From positions 146,248 through 210,247 of the forward strand of contig JAJQCF010000031.1 in NCBI GenBank assembly GCA_021202845.1: 64,000 nucleotides of DNA. Reading direction: 5' to 3'. Under the pieces are notes generated by a model. It was not told the DNA's origin, did not search any database, and worked only from the letters and a program-made list of their open reading frames with translations. Positions within the stretch are counted from its first letter, which is position 1, and each line of letters starts with the position of its first letter. The translations under genes and the position numbers were made by a program. Positions 13,763-22,620 of this stretch are shown here, one piece after another. Source of the DNA: Oscillospiraceae bacterium. Lineage in GTDB: Bacteria; Bacillota; Clostridia; Oscillospirales; Oscillospiraceae.

Positions 13763-16700
13763 ATGCCAAACAGAAAGTTTGAAAAGGTTCTTGTAGCCAA
13801 CCGCGGCGAGATTGCGATACGCATTTTCCGCGCCTGCTACGACTTGGGAATCCACACTGTTGCCATTTATTCCAATGAGGACACGTTCTCGCTGTTCCGC
13901 ACTCGCGCGGACGAGGCTTACCTCATCGGCAAAAATAAAAGTCCGCTGGGTGCCTACCTTGACATACCCGGCATTATCGACCTCGCCAAGCGCCGCGGCG
14001 TCAGCGCCATTCACCCGGGCTACGGCTTCCTGTCCGAGAACGCCGAGTTCGCGCGCGCCTGCGAGAAAAACGGCATTGTGTTCGTCGGCCCGCCCTCGGA
14101 CGTGCTGGCGCAGATGGGCGACAAGCTCGCGGCCAAGGCCACGGCCATAAAGTGCGGCGTGCCGATAATCCCCGGCTCCACCGAGCCGCTGCGCGACGCC
14201 GACGAGGCGCTGGAGAAGGCTATCAGCTACGGTTTCCCCATAATCCTCAAGGCCGCGGCGGGCGGCGGCGGGCGCGGTATGCGCCGCTGCGACACGCCGG
14301 AGGAGGTCGCGCCGGCCTTCGAGCTTGTCAAGAGCGAGGCGGGCAAGGCCTTCGGCAACGACGACATTTTCATTGAAAAATATCTTGTCGAGCCCAAGCA
14401 CATCGAGGTGCAGATTCTGGCCGACAGCTACGGCAACGTCATGCACCTCGGCGAGCGCGACTGCTCGCTGCAGCGCCGCTACCAGAAGGTTGTTGAGTTC
14501 GCTCCGGCGTGGAGCGTGGCTCCCGCGACTATTGAGGCTCTGCGCGCCGACGCGGTCAAGATTGCCAAGAGCGTGGGCTACGTCAACGCGGGCACGGTCG
14601 AGTTCCTTGTTGACCGCGACGGCAACCACTATTTTATAGAGATGAACCCGCGCATACAGGTCGAGCACACGGTGACGGAGATGATTACCGGCATAGACAT
14701 CGTGCGCGCCCAGCTGCTCATAGCCCAAGGCGAGCCGCTGAGCCACCCCGAAATCGGTCTTGCCAAGCAGTCTGACCTCAAGATTAACGGCTACGCCATT
14801 CAGTGCCGCGTGACGACCGAGGACCCGAAGAACAATTTTGCGCCCGATACCGGAAAAATTACCTCTTACCGCACCTCCGGCGGCTTCGGCGTGCGTCTGG
14901 ACGGAGGCAACGCCGCGGCGGGCAGCGTCATCAGCCCTTACTATGACTCGCTGCTTGTCAAGGTCACCTGCCACGACGTGACGTTCCCCGCCGTTGTACA
15001 CAAGGCCATGCGCGCCATAAACGAGGTTCATGTGCGCGGCGTCAAGACAAATATACCCTTCGTCAGCAACATTTTAGCGCACAGCAAGTTCCTTGAGGGG
15101 CGCTGCCATACAAAGTTTATCGACGATACGCCGGAGCTGTTTGAAATCGAGGACAGCCGCGACAGAGCTACCCGCGTGCTCAAGTATATTGCCGGCATAC
15201 AGGTCGCCAACCCCAACGCCGAGCGCGCGCAGTACGACGCGCCGCGCTTCCCGCAGGCCAAGGCTCCGCTCGGCAGCGGTCTCAAGCAGCTGCTGGACAG
15301 CGAAGGCCCCGACGCGGTGAAGAACTATGTGCTCAGCCAAAAGCGCCTGCTCATCACCGACACCACCATGCGCGACGCCCACCAGAGCCTGCTGTCCACC
15401 CGTATGCGCTCGCGCGACATGATAAACGCGGCGGCCGGTACGGCGGACATCCTGCGCGACTGCTTCTCGCTGGAGATGTGGGGCGGCGCTACGTTCGACG
15501 TGGCTTACCGCTTCCTGCACGAGTCCCCGTGGGAGCGCTTGGAGGTGCTGCGGGAGAAAATACCGAATATTCTTTTCCAAATGCTCCTGCGCGGCGGCAA
15601 CCTTGTCGGCTACGCCAACTACCCCGATAACCTTGTGCGCGCCTTCGTCAAGCAGGCGGCGGCCAGCGGCGTTGACGTTTTCCGCATTTTTGACTCACTG
15701 AACTGGATACCCAACATGGAAGTGGCGATGGACGAGGTGCTCAATCAGGGCAAGATTTGCCAAGCCACCATGTGCTACACGGGCGACATTCTTGACCCCA
15801 AGCGCAACCGCTACACGCTGAAATATTACGTTGACATGGCCAAGGAGCTGGAGCGCCGCGGCGCGCATATGCTCGCTATCAAAGATATGTCCGGTTTGCT
15901 CAAGCCCTACGCTGCCAAGAAGCTCATAACCGAGCTGAAGCAGGAGATAGGCATTCCCATAGAGCTGCACACCCACGACACCACCGGCAACCAAGTGGCG
16001 ATGTACCTCATGGCGGCGGAGGCCGGAGTGGACGTTGTGGACTGCGCCGTTTCCAGTATGTCCGGCCTGACGAGCCAGCCCAGCCTTGATGCGATAGTGG
16101 CGGCGCTGGAGGGCACGGAGCGCGACACGGGGCTTGACCTGCGCCGCGTGCAGGAGCTCAGCAACTACTGGGCGGACGTGCGCCTGCGCTACGCCAGCTT
16201 CGACAAGGGACTGAAAACCTCCACCACCGACATTTACCGCTACGAAATCCCCGGCGGGCAGTACACGAACCTGCAGCCGCAGGTCGTCTCCCTCGGCCTC
16301 GGCAGCCGCTTTGAAGAGGTCAAGGAGATGTACAAGACCGCCAACGATATGCTGGGCGACATTATAAAGGTGACGCCCTCCAGCAAGGTGGTCGGCGACC
16401 TTGCAATATTCATGGTACAGAACGACCTCACGCCGGAAAACATTGTGGAAAAGGGCCGCGCGCTGGCCTTCCCCGACAGCGTTGTCAGCTACTTCAAGGG
16501 CATGATGGGTCAGCCGCCCTGCGGGTTCCCCAAGGACATTCAGGAAGTCGTGCTCAAGGGCGAGCAGCCCATAACCTGCCGCCCGGGCGAGCTGCTGGAG
16601 CCCGTGGACTTCGACGCTCTGCGCGAGGAGATGAAGCCCTTCGCGCCGAACCCGAACATGAAGAGCGTCATATCCTTCGCCATGTACCCCAAGGTCTACG

Positions 16701-17191
16701 AGGAGTACGTTACCCACCAGCGCGAGTACGGCTACATCATGCGCATGGGCAGCCACGTATTTTTCAACGGCATGGCTCTGGGCGAGACGACGAACATCAG
16801 CATAGAGGACGGCAAAACGCTCGTTATCAAATATATCGGCCTCGGCGACATTGACGAGGACGGTATGCGCACCGTCAACTTCGAGCTCAACGGTATGCGC
16901 CGCGAGGTGGCCGTGCCCGACCCGAACGCGGGCTTTGAGGTGCGTCAGGTGCGTATGGCGGATATATCCGACCGCAGTCAGGTCGGCGCGTCCATACCCG
17001 GCATGGTGTCCAAGGTGAACGTCAAGCCCGGCGACACGGTGGAGGAAAATCAAGTTTTAGCCGTGATTGAGGCCATGAAGATGGAGACCAGCGTTACCGC
17101 GCGCATGAGCGGCGTTGTGGACGAGGTCTTTGTCAGCGAGGGTCAGACCATTAAGGCGGGAGAACTCCTGATAACCATAAAGGATGCCTGA
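13763..17191 (+). CDS. pyc: pyruvate carboxylase
   Basis: A full-length single-chain pyruvate carboxylase of 1,142 aa, which carboxylates pyruvate to oxaloacetate using ATP, bicarbonate and biotin. The order is biotin carboxylase (about 1-450; AAAGGGGRGMR ATP loop, VEHTVTEMITGIDIV, FIEMNPRIQVEH), carboxyltransferase (about 525-800; TDTTMRDAHQSLLSTRMR, ELHTHDTTGNQVAMYL metal site), tetramerisation linker, and a C-terminal biotinyl domain with EAMKMET, Lys near 1106 being the biotin site. Ribosome site GAGGAGG precedes the ATG. The biotin ligase that would charge it follows after 2 bp, so enzyme and activating factor are made together. Confidence 0.97.
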   Translation: MPNRKFEKVLVANRGEIAIRIFRACYDLGIHTVAIYSNEDTFSLFRTRADEAYLIGKNKSPLGAYLDIPGIIDLAKRRGVSAIHPGYGFLSENAEFARACEKNGIVFVGPPSDVLAQMGDKLAAKATAIKCGVPIIPGSTEPLRDADEALEKAISYGFPIILKAAAGGGGRGMRRCDTPEEVAPAFELVKSEAGKAFGNDDIFIEKYLVEPKHIEVQILADSYGNVMHLGERDCSLQRRYQKVVEFAPAWSVAPATIEALRADAVKIAKSVGYVNAGTVEFLVDRDGNHYFIEMNPRIQVEHTVTEMITGIDIVRAQLLIAQGEPLSHPEIGLAKQSDLKINGYAIQCRVTTEDPKNNFAPDTGKITSYRTSGGFGVRLDGGNAAAGSVISPYYDSLLVKVTCHDVTFPAVVHKAMRAINEVHVRGVKTNIPFVSNILAHSKFLEGRCHTKFIDDTPELFEIEDSRDRATRVLKYIAGIQVANPNAERAQYDAPRFPQAKAPLGSGLKQLLDSEGPDAVKNYVLSQKRLLITDTTMRDAHQSLLSTRMRSRDMINAAAGTADILRDCFSLEMWGGATFDVAYRFLHESPWERLEVLREKIPNILFQMLLRGGNLVGYANYPDNLVRAFVKQAAASGVDVFRIFDSLNWIPNMEVAMDEVLNQGKICQATMCYTGDILDPKRNRYTLKYYVDMAKELERRGAHMLAIKDMSGLLKPYAAKKLITELKQEIGIPIELHTHDTTGNQVAMYLMAAEAGVDVVDCAVSSMSGLTSQPSLDAIVAALEGTERDTGLDLRRVQELSNYWADVRLRYASFDKGLKTSTTDIYRYEIPGGQYTNLQPQVVSLGLGSRFEEVKEMYKTANDMLGDIIKVTPSSKVVGDLAIFMVQNDLTPENIVEKGRALAFPDSVVSYFKGMMGQPPCGFPKDIQEVVLKGEQPITCRPGELLEPVDFDALREEMKPFAPNPNMKSVISFAMYPKVYEEYVTHQREYGYIMRMGSHVFFNGMALGETTNISIEDGKTLVIKYIGLGDIDEDGMRTVNFELNGMRREVAVPDPNAGFEVRQVRMADISDRSQVGASIPGMVSKVNVKPGDTVEENQVLAVIEAMKMETSVTARMSGVVDEVFVSEGQTIKAGELLITIKDA

Positions 17192-17193
17192 TA

Positions 17194-17811
17194 ATGATTA
17201 AAAACCTTTTCATCGAAAACCTCGGCGTTTATTCCAAAAGCGCCGAGGTCGTTTGTCTTGATGGGGTGGATTCCACCAACAGCTATATAAAGCGGCGCAT
17301 GGGCGAGAGCCTTATCGTCACCGCCAACGAGCAGAGCGGGGGCAGGGGACAGCGCGGCCGCAGCTTTTTCTCTCCGCGCGGCGGAGTTTACGTCAGCTTC
17401 ACCTGCCGACCGGTGAGGCCGCTGAACGAGTGCCTGCACTACACCGCATTGGCGGGACTGGGAGTGTGGGACGCCATATACTCCTCCTGCGGTCTGCGCT
17501 GCCGCATAAAGCGGCCCAACGATTTGCTTTATAACGGCAAAAAAATCTGCGGCATTTTGACGGAATCGCAGGTGCTGGCGGACGGGCCGTTTATAGTGTT
17601 CGGCGTGGGCGTGAACGTGACGAACGCCCTGCCGCCCGACGTGCCGTGGGCAGGCCGCCTCGCCGACTTTGCCCCGCCTCCCGCGCCGGAGACACTTGCC
17701 GCCGCGATAGTGCGCAATACGCTGGAGCTGATAACGCTGGCGCATACCCACAAGGAGCAGCTGATGTCGCGCTATGACGAGCTGTGCGACAAAAACGCGA
17801 GGTATGAGTAA
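17194..17811 (+). CDS. birA: biotin--protein ligase (monofunctional)
   Basis: A 205-aa biotin ligase that forms biotinyl-5'-AMP and transfers biotin to the lysine of biotin-dependent carboxylases. Visible are VDSTNSYIKRR near residue 25, the biotinyl-AMP loop GGRGQRGRSFFSPRGG and the core IKRPNDLLYNGKKICGILTE. There is no N-terminal winged-helix domain, so unlike E. coli BirA it cannot act as a DNA-binding repressor. It lies directly after pyruvate carboxylase, its likely target. The C-terminal SH3-like domain is very short. The gene ends in a strong hairpin. Confidence 0.9.
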   Translation: MIKNLFIENLGVYSKSAEVVCLDGVDSTNSYIKRRMGESLIVTANEQSGGRGQRGRSFFSPRGGVYVSFTCRPVRPLNECLHYTALAGLGVWDAIYSSCGLRCRIKRPNDLLYNGKKICGILTESQVLADGPFIVFGVGVNVTNALPPDVPWAGRLADFAPPPAPETLAAAIVRNTLELITLAHTHKEQLMSRYDELCDKNARYE

Positions 17812-17822
17812 ATAAACAGCAA

Positions 17823-17854
17823 CTCCCGCGCCCTGAAAAACAAGGGCGCGGGAG
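17823..17854. terminator. bidirectional terminator between birA and the alpha/beta hydrolase gene
   Basis: Perfect 11-bp stem CTCCCGCGCCC (17823-17833) / GGGCGCGGGAG (17844-17854) with an A-rich loop. U-rich tails exist on both strands (ggcgttttaat forward, ttgctgtttatttac reverse), and it sits between convergent genes. Confidence 0.85.
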
Positions 17855-17881
17855 CTGTGGGGCGTTTTAATATTTCGCCGC

Positions 17882-18847
17882 TTAATTGCTCATTTGCACA
17901 TCCTGCCAATTTGTATTTGTGCTGATTTCCGCATTATCACCGAAGAACGCACCGCCTGCGTAGTCATCACCTTTGAGGTAATACACAAACCATGCAGTCA
18001 TATATCCGTCGGCATAACGGAGCATATCGCCGTGGTCTTTGCCAATAAGTCGTGCCATAACTTTCGGCGTGCCATCGGGAATGGCATTATAGCTTTCCGT
18101 TAGTCCCCACAACGGGCAAATGCCTTGACCTTCTTTTTGGGTAATATCGGTTGCCGTTCCCGCATCGGCAGGTCCTGTTCCGGCTACCATAAAGCAAGGA
18201 ATATTTATCTTGCTCATATCAACTCTCCATGCGGCACCAAAAACATCGTCCTGCCCCCAGTACGGCGACGTGGCGCTTGCTATCCATATTGCTTTATAAA
18301 GATTTCCGTTATTTTGATTGGTCACGGCATTGACCGCGCCAAGACCGCCTTGCGAATGTCCTGCTATGCCGATGTTATCAACATCAATTTTGCCGTAAAA
18401 CACGCTGCTCGTATTCTCGTTTTGAGCAAGCATAAAATCAAGGGTTTCAGCCGAAGATGCACCCGTCAGTGAGCTGTCGTCCTCGTTGCCGACTGCAATA
18501 AAGCCCCACGAGGCAAGATGCTTAAATACTTCCTGATACTCGGAAGCTCTGACACCAGTACCGTTTGCCATAACGACAAGAGGATATTTTGTATCGCTGT
18601 TTATCATTTCGGAGGGATACCAAATCTCATATTTCTGATATGCATCGGTTTTGGCATCAAATTCGCTGTAGGATACATCAAGTTCGCCCATAGCGGTATA
18701 TTTCTTTTCAATCTCGCCCGCAGGCGCTGCGTATTTCCAATAATTCTTGTTTTGATAGTCTGTGATTGCCAAAAGCGCCGTGCAGCCGCCGCCAATCAAA
18801 ACAGCTAAAATAACAATCACAAGTAAAATAATTTTTACCGCTTTCAA
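17882..18847 (-). CDS. membrane-anchored alpha/beta hydrolase
   Basis: A 321-aa protein with an N-terminal membrane anchor or signal (IILLVIVILAVLIGGGCTALLAI, residues 5-28) and an alpha/beta-hydrolase domain. The nucleophile elbow is GHSQGG (near residue 164), preceded by IDVDNIGIA. A probable acid residue follows FMVAGTGPAD and a probable catalytic His is in IGKDHGDML. It resembles the dienelactone-hydrolase/chlorophyllase-like group of secreted esterases. The start is TTG with AAGGGAGA 7 nt upstream. It is AT-richer than its neighbours and stands alone, so transfer is possible. Substrate unknown. Confidence 0.8.
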   Translation of the reverse strand: MKAVKIILLVIVILAVLIGGGCTALLAITDYQNKNYWKYAAPAGEIEKKYTAMGELDVSYSEFDAKTDAYQKYEIWYPSEMINSDTKYPLVVMANGTGVRASEYQEVFKHLASWGFIAVGNEDDSSLTGASSAETLDFMLAQNENTSSVFYGKIDVDNIGIAGHSQGGLGAVNAVTNQNNGNLYKAIWIASATSPYWGQDDVFGAAWRVDMSKINIPCFMVAGTGPADAGTATDITQKEGQGICPLWGLTESYNAIPDGTPKVMARLIGKDHGDMLRYADGYMTAWFVYYLKGDDYAGGAFFGDNAEISTNTNWQDVQMSN

Positions 18848-18885
18848 AACTTAATCTCCCTTTATTATACGAAATACGGGCATAA

Positions 18886-19338
18886 TCAGCCGCTTCCGTA
18901 TTCTTTTATCATCTGCACGTAGTCCAGCTTTTTGTAGCCGAGCTTGGCGTAGAGGGACATTGCGCGGGCGTTGGCGGGCTCGGCTTCGAGGCGGAGGCGC
19001 TTGAAGCGCGGCGTGTATTCGCGCTCTATCCACCGCAGGACCTCCGTGCCGAGGCCGAGGCCGCGCCAGCTTGGGCGGAGGTACAGTTCCTCAATCCACA
19101 GCACTCTGCCGCCAGCTTCCTGCGAAAACGTCTTTGCCAGCTGCGTGTAGCCGACAGTTTCGCCGTCGGAGATTATCAAAAATGCCTCCAAATACTCATC
19201 GCTGCGGCATATTTCGGCAAAGGCGGCGCGAATTGACGATGTCGCTATCGGGTGCAGCACGGCAGGGGAGCGATAGAACTCCTCTGCCAGCGCCATATAG
19301 ATTTCCTTGTCCGCGGCGGTTACTCTGCGCAGTTCCAT
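18886..19338 (-). CDS. GNAT family N-acetyltransferase
   Basis: A 150-aa acetyl-CoA-dependent N-acetyltransferase. The fold is shown by the N-terminal LRRVTAADKEIYMALAEEFY, the substrate strand VGYTQLAKTFSQEAGGRVLWIEELYLRPSWRG and the acetyl-CoA loop RGLGLGTEVLRWIE (Q/RxxGxG/A form), followed by ANARAMSLYAKLGYKKLDYVQMIK. The acceptor amine is not predictable. It overlaps the end of murF by 19 bp and uses AAAGGAG as a ribosome site, so it is the last gene of the ddl-murF transcript. Confidence 0.87.
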   Translation of the reverse strand: MELRRVTAADKEIYMALAEEFYRSPAVLHPIATSSIRAAFAEICRSDEYLEAFLIISDGETVGYTQLAKTFSQEAGGRVLWIEELYLRPSWRGLGLGTEVLRWIEREYTPRFKRLRLEAEPANARAMSLYAKLGYKKLDYVQMIKEYGSG

Positions 19339-20684
19339 GACGCTTCTATCTCCTTTAATCTCTCTGTAACGCGCTCAAAGCCCATTGAGTGCGAGGCCTT
19401 GACCAGCACGGCGTCGTGAGGGCGGATAAATTCCGGCAGCGCCGCCAAAAGCGCGTCGGTGTCGGCAAACGCCGCGCCGCACTCTCCCGCGCCCTCGGCC
19501 ATATCCTGCGCAAAATCCCCGCAGCAGAGCGCGAGGGAGCATTTTTGCCCCGCAAGCTCTCCCAGAGAGCGGTGCAGCTCCGCCGAGTGCGCGCCCAGCT
19601 CCAGCATATCGCCCAGCACAGCCACGCGCCGCCCGCTCATGCGCGAGAGGCTGGCCAGCGCCATTGACGCCGAGCTGGGGTTGGAGTTGTAGCAGTCGTC
19701 GATAATGGTGAGCTTGCCGCACTTAATAAGCCGCGCCCTGCCGCTCATCGGTACATAGTCGCTGATGCCGCCGGCAATCTCCTCGTCGGTCAGCCCGAGC
19801 CGCTTGGCGACGGCGGCGGCGGCCAGCGCGGCGTAGACCATATGGTCGCCGTAGGCGGGAATTGAGACGGAAAAGCGCCCGCTCGGCGTTACAATGTCGC
19901 ACACCGTACCGTTTTCGCTCGAAGCAACATTCTCCGCGCGCACGCCGCAGTCCGCGCCGAGGCCGTAGGTCGTGAGGCTGGCGCATGGCAGGGAGCGCAG
20001 CAGGGGGTCGTCGCCGTTGACGAACACCGGCGCGCCCTCGTCCATGAACTTCAGCATCTCCGTCTTTGCCCGCAGCACGCCCTGACGCGAGCCGAGGAAC
20101 TCAAGGTGCGCGTCGCCGATAACGGTGAACACCGCCGCGGTGGGTCGGGCAATCTCCGCGAGGACGGACATCTCTCCGAAGTGGTTTATGCCCATTTCGA
20201 TAACCGCGGCCTCGTGCTCTTCCCGCAGGCCGAACAGCGTGAGGGGGACGCCGAGGGTGTTATTGAAGTTGCCCTGTGTTTTCAGCACGCTGTAACGGCG
20301 CGACAGCACGGAATAGAGCATTTCCTTGGCCGTCGTCTTGCCCACGGAGCCGGTTATGCCGATAACGGGTATGTCAAACTGCCTGCGGTAAAAAGCCGCC
20401 ATGCGCTGGAGCGCGGTGACGGTGTCGGCCACAGTAATCATGCTGCCGCCAAAGCCCTGCGGCACACGTTCACCCAGAGCGCAGAGCGCGCCGGAAGCCG
20501 CGGCGGAGGCGATATAGAGGTGACCGTCTGTCCGCTCGCCGGAAATGGCGGCAAAAAGGCAGTCGGGAGTAACGCGCCTGCTGTCGGTTGTCACCGCGGC
20601 CACCTCGCGCCGCAGAATGCCGGCGTCGCCGTGAAACGAACCGCCGCAGGCGTTCAATATGTTTTCAACAGTTAAGTTCTTCAT
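19320..20684 (-). CDS. murF: UDP-N-acetylmuramoyl-tripeptide--D-alanyl-D-alanine ligase
   Basis: A 454-aa Mur ligase that adds D-Ala-D-Ala to the UDP-MurNAc-tripeptide in the cytosol, the last soluble step of peptidoglycan precursor synthesis. The N-terminal domain shows VTTDSRRVTPDCLFAAISGERTDGH. The ATP loop is GITGSVGKTTAKEML near residue 108, and the central and C-terminal domains carry EMGINHFGEMSVLAEIARP and IIDDCYNSNPSSASMAL. ATG 20684 overlaps the ddl stop (ATGA), so the ligase that makes D-Ala-D-Ala and the ligase that uses it are coupled. Confidence 0.95.
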   Translation of the reverse strand: MKNLTVENILNACGGSFHGDAGILRREVAAVTTDSRRVTPDCLFAAISGERTDGHLYIASAAASGALCALGERVPQGFGGSMITVADTVTALQRMAAFYRRQFDIPVIGITGSVGKTTAKEMLYSVLSRRYSVLKTQGNFNNTLGVPLTLFGLREEHEAAVIEMGINHFGEMSVLAEIARPTAAVFTVIGDAHLEFLGSRQGVLRAKTEMLKFMDEGAPVFVNGDDPLLRSLPCASLTTYGLGADCGVRAENVASSENGTVCDIVTPSGRFSVSIPAYGDHMVYAALAAAAVAKRLGLTDEEIAGGISDYVPMSGRARLIKCGKLTIIDDCYNSNPSSASMALASLSRMSGRRVAVLGDMLELGAHSAELHRSLGELAGQKCSLALCCGDFAQDMAEGAGECGAAFADTDALLAALPEFIRPHDAVLVKASHSMGFERVTERLKEIEASWNCAE

Positions 20685-21715
20685 GTATCGTACTTCTTGA
20701 GCGAGACGCGGATAAGCTCCTCGCACAGTTCGCCGTAGTCCATGCCCTGTGCGGCGGCCATCTGCGGTATGAGACTGGTCGGCGTCATGCCGGGCAGCGT
20801 GTTGGCCTCAAGGACGTAATATATGTCCTTTTGTTCGTCCCAGAGCATATCCACCCGCGCGTAGCTGCTCAAAAGCAGCGCGGAGTAAGCCCGCTCCGCC
20901 GTCTCCTGTGCCTTGGCTGTCGCCGCCTCGCCTATGGGCGCGGGGCATAGCTCGTCGGTCGCGCCTGCCTGATATTTGTTCTTGTAGTCATAAAAGCCCG
21001 TTTTGGGGATTATCTCGATAACCGGCATGGCCCTGCCGTCAATGACGCCCACGGTCAGCTCACGCGCGGAAATGTGTTTTTCCACAAGCACGGCGTCCTC
21101 GTACCTGAAAGCCTCGTCCAGCGCTGCCGCGAAGTCCTCCGCGCTGTGGACGATGTTGGTGCCGACGCTGCTGCCGCCGCTGCACGGCTTGACAACGCAG
21201 GGGAAGCCGACGCTTTGGGGAGCGGGGCCGTCTCTGCGCACAATTACGCCCTGCGGTACGTCAAGACCCGCGGCGCGGAACAGCGTCTTGCTCAGCTGCT
21301 TGTTCATCGCCAGCGCGCTGCCGAGGTAGTCGGCGCCCGTGTAGCGCACGCCGTTTATGTCCAGCGCCGCCTGCACGCGCCCGTTTTCGCCGTCGCCGCC
21401 GTGCAGCGCCATGAACACGATGTCCGCGGCGCGGCAGACCTCCATGACGTGGGGGCCGAACAACACCTCGCTGTCGGGGCGCATGGACTTTACGCGCTCT
21501 ATGTCGGGTATATTTTCCGTCACAGCGCCGCAGCCGTCGCCCTCGGCAGTGAAGGCCGCGTCGATATTTTCAAAGTCATTTTCATATCCGAGAAAGAGGT
21601 CTGTCAGGGCAACCCTGTGTCCGCGCTGCCTCAGTGCGCGAGCCACACCGCTGCCGGAGGACAGGGAAACGTCCCGCTCTCCCGACAGTCCCCCGTAAAG
21701 CACACATATTTTCAT
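20681..21715 (-). CDS. ddl: D-alanine--D-alanine ligase
   Basis: A 344-aa ATP-grasp ligase. The N-terminal motif YGGLSGERDVSLSSGSGVA is at residues 6-24. A KPCSGGSSVGTN loop binds ATP, and EANTLPGMTPTSLIPQMA closes the Mg site. The substrate-specificity loop reads GFYDYKNKY, with the Tyr found in D-Ala-D-Ala ligases rather than the His of VanA-type D-lactate ligases, so ordinary vancomycin-sensitive precursors are expected from this gene. The start at 21715 is supported by GAGAGG. It heads the ddl-murF-acetyltransferase unit, with its own promoter and a leader hairpin. Confidence 0.95.
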   Translation of the reverse strand: MKICVLYGGLSGERDVSLSSGSGVARALRQRGHRVALTDLFLGYENDFENIDAAFTAEGDGCGAVTENIPDIERVKSMRPDSEVLFGPHVMEVCRAADIVFMALHGGDGENGRVQAALDINGVRYTGADYLGSALAMNKQLSKTLFRAAGLDVPQGVIVRRDGPAPQSVGFPCVVKPCSGGSSVGTNIVHSAEDFAAALDEAFRYEDAVLVEKHISARELTVGVIDGRAMPVIEIIPKTGFYDYKNKYQAGATDELCPAPIGEAATAKAQETAERAYSALLLSSYARVDMLWDEQKDIYYVLEANTLPGMTPTSLIPQMAAAQGMDYGELCEELIRVSLKKYDT

Positions 21716-21758
21716 AATGCCTCTCCGTTCCGCCGCCTGAAATCTGCACGAGCAATTC

Positions 21759-21788
21759 GGCTCTCCCTCGGCGGCAAAGCGGAGAGCC
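21759..21788 (-). promoter_or_regulatory. leader hairpin upstream of ddl
   Basis: 8-bp inverted repeat GGCTCTCC (21759-21766) / GGAGAGCC (21781-21788) between the ddl promoter and its start codon. No U tract follows on the minus strand, so it is a leader structure rather than a clear terminator. Confidence 0.4.
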
Positions 21789-21794
21789 CGCACA

Positions 21795-21823
21795 ATTATA
21801 GCACTATTTTTATCCCGCTACAA
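21795..21823 (-). promoter_or_regulatory. sigma-A promoter of the ddl-murF unit
   Basis: On the minus strand TTGTAG (21823-21818), 17 bp, TATAAT (21800-21795). It lies in the 137-bp gap between coaX and ddl. Confidence 0.65.
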
Positions 21824-21852
21824 CAAAAAGCGGAATATTTAACGGCCAACGC

Positions 21853-22620
21853 TCAGGTGTTGCGGCGGTATATGGAGGCCAGCCCCTTCATCACCAAGTC
21901 GTCGTCGATGATAATGCCGCTGTGCAGGCAGTAGGGGACGATAGCGCCCGCCCAGTAGCCGGTGGCGACGACGGTGGCCTTTTGCCCCAGCTCCGCCTCC
22001 ACGCGGTCGATAACGCCGTCTATCATCGAGGCCGAGCCGTAGATAAGCCCGCTGCGCATGGCCGCGCTCGTGGTCTTGCCGATAACATTTTTCGGCGGCT
22101 CGAGGCTGATGCCCGGCAGACGTGAAGCGCCCTGCTCCAAGCTGCGCTGGCTCATGACAACGCCCGGGCAGATGAGCCCGCCGATGTAGCCGCCCCTGCC
22201 GTCGATAACGCCGACAGCGGTGGCGGTGGACATATCAATGGCGATGCAGGGGAGGGGGTAGCTCGTCATTGCGCCGACGGCTGCCGCCACAAGGTCGGCG
22301 CCCAGCTCCGCGGGGTCGTCAATGCGGATGTTCAGCCCGCTTTTCACCCCGGGGCCTATCACGATTGGCTTTTTGCCGGTGCATTTTGTCATCGCCAGAC
22401 TGATTGTTGACGTAACCTGCGGCACCACCGAGGCGATTATCGCGCCCTCCGCCGCGGCGAGGTCAATGCCCTGACGGCGGGCTAACTGCTCGAAGAGTAT
22501 GGCGTACTCGTCGGAGGTGCGTGTTTTGGAGGTGGAAATGCGACAGGTGAGGGCGCACTTGCCGTTATCCTCGCCCGCGAGAATAATGTTGGCGTTGCCG
22601 ATGTCGATAGTAAGTATCAT
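21853..22620 (-). CDS. coaX: type III pantothenate kinase
   Basis: A 255-aa kinase of the ASKHA fold that phosphorylates pantothenate, the first step to coenzyme A. The N-terminal phosphate loop MILTIDIGNANIILAGEDNG, the central IGPGVKSGLNIRIDDPAELGADLV and AIDMSTATAVGVIDGRGGYIGG are typical CoaX motifs, with the catalytic Asp in GADLV. Its ATG overlaps the stop of the upstream flippase gene (ATGA), and GGAGAG is present. Length is normal for the family. Confidence 0.95.
   Translation of the reverse strand: MILTIDIGNANIILAGEDNGKCALTCRISTSKTRTSDEYAILFEQLARRQGIDLAAAEGAIIASVVPQVTSTISLAMTKCTGKKPIVIGPGVKSGLNIRIDDPAELGADLVAAAVGAMTSYPLPCIAIDMSTATAVGVIDGRGGYIGGLICPGVVMSQRSLEQGASRLPGISLEPPKNVIGKTTSAAMRSGLIYGSASMIDGVIDRVEAELGQKATVVATGYWAGAIVPYCLHSGIIIDDDLVMKGLASIYRRNT

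Noticed and set aside
13679..15031. Long open frame on the minus strand opposite pyruvate carboxylase (450 codons); also 15695-17053.
   Set aside because: Antisense shadow of a highly biased GC-rich gene. No ribosome site and no recognisable domain, while the plus strand is a complete carboxylase.
17194..17811. BirA as a biotin-operon repressor.
   Set aside because: The N-terminal winged-helix domain is missing, so only ligase activity is supported.
10533..21715. Vancomycin-resistance cluster (VanH-like dehydrogenase plus Ddl-type ligase).
   Set aside because: The genes are 9 kb apart, the ligase has the D-Ala-D-Ala specificity Tyr, and no VanX or VanRS is seen.
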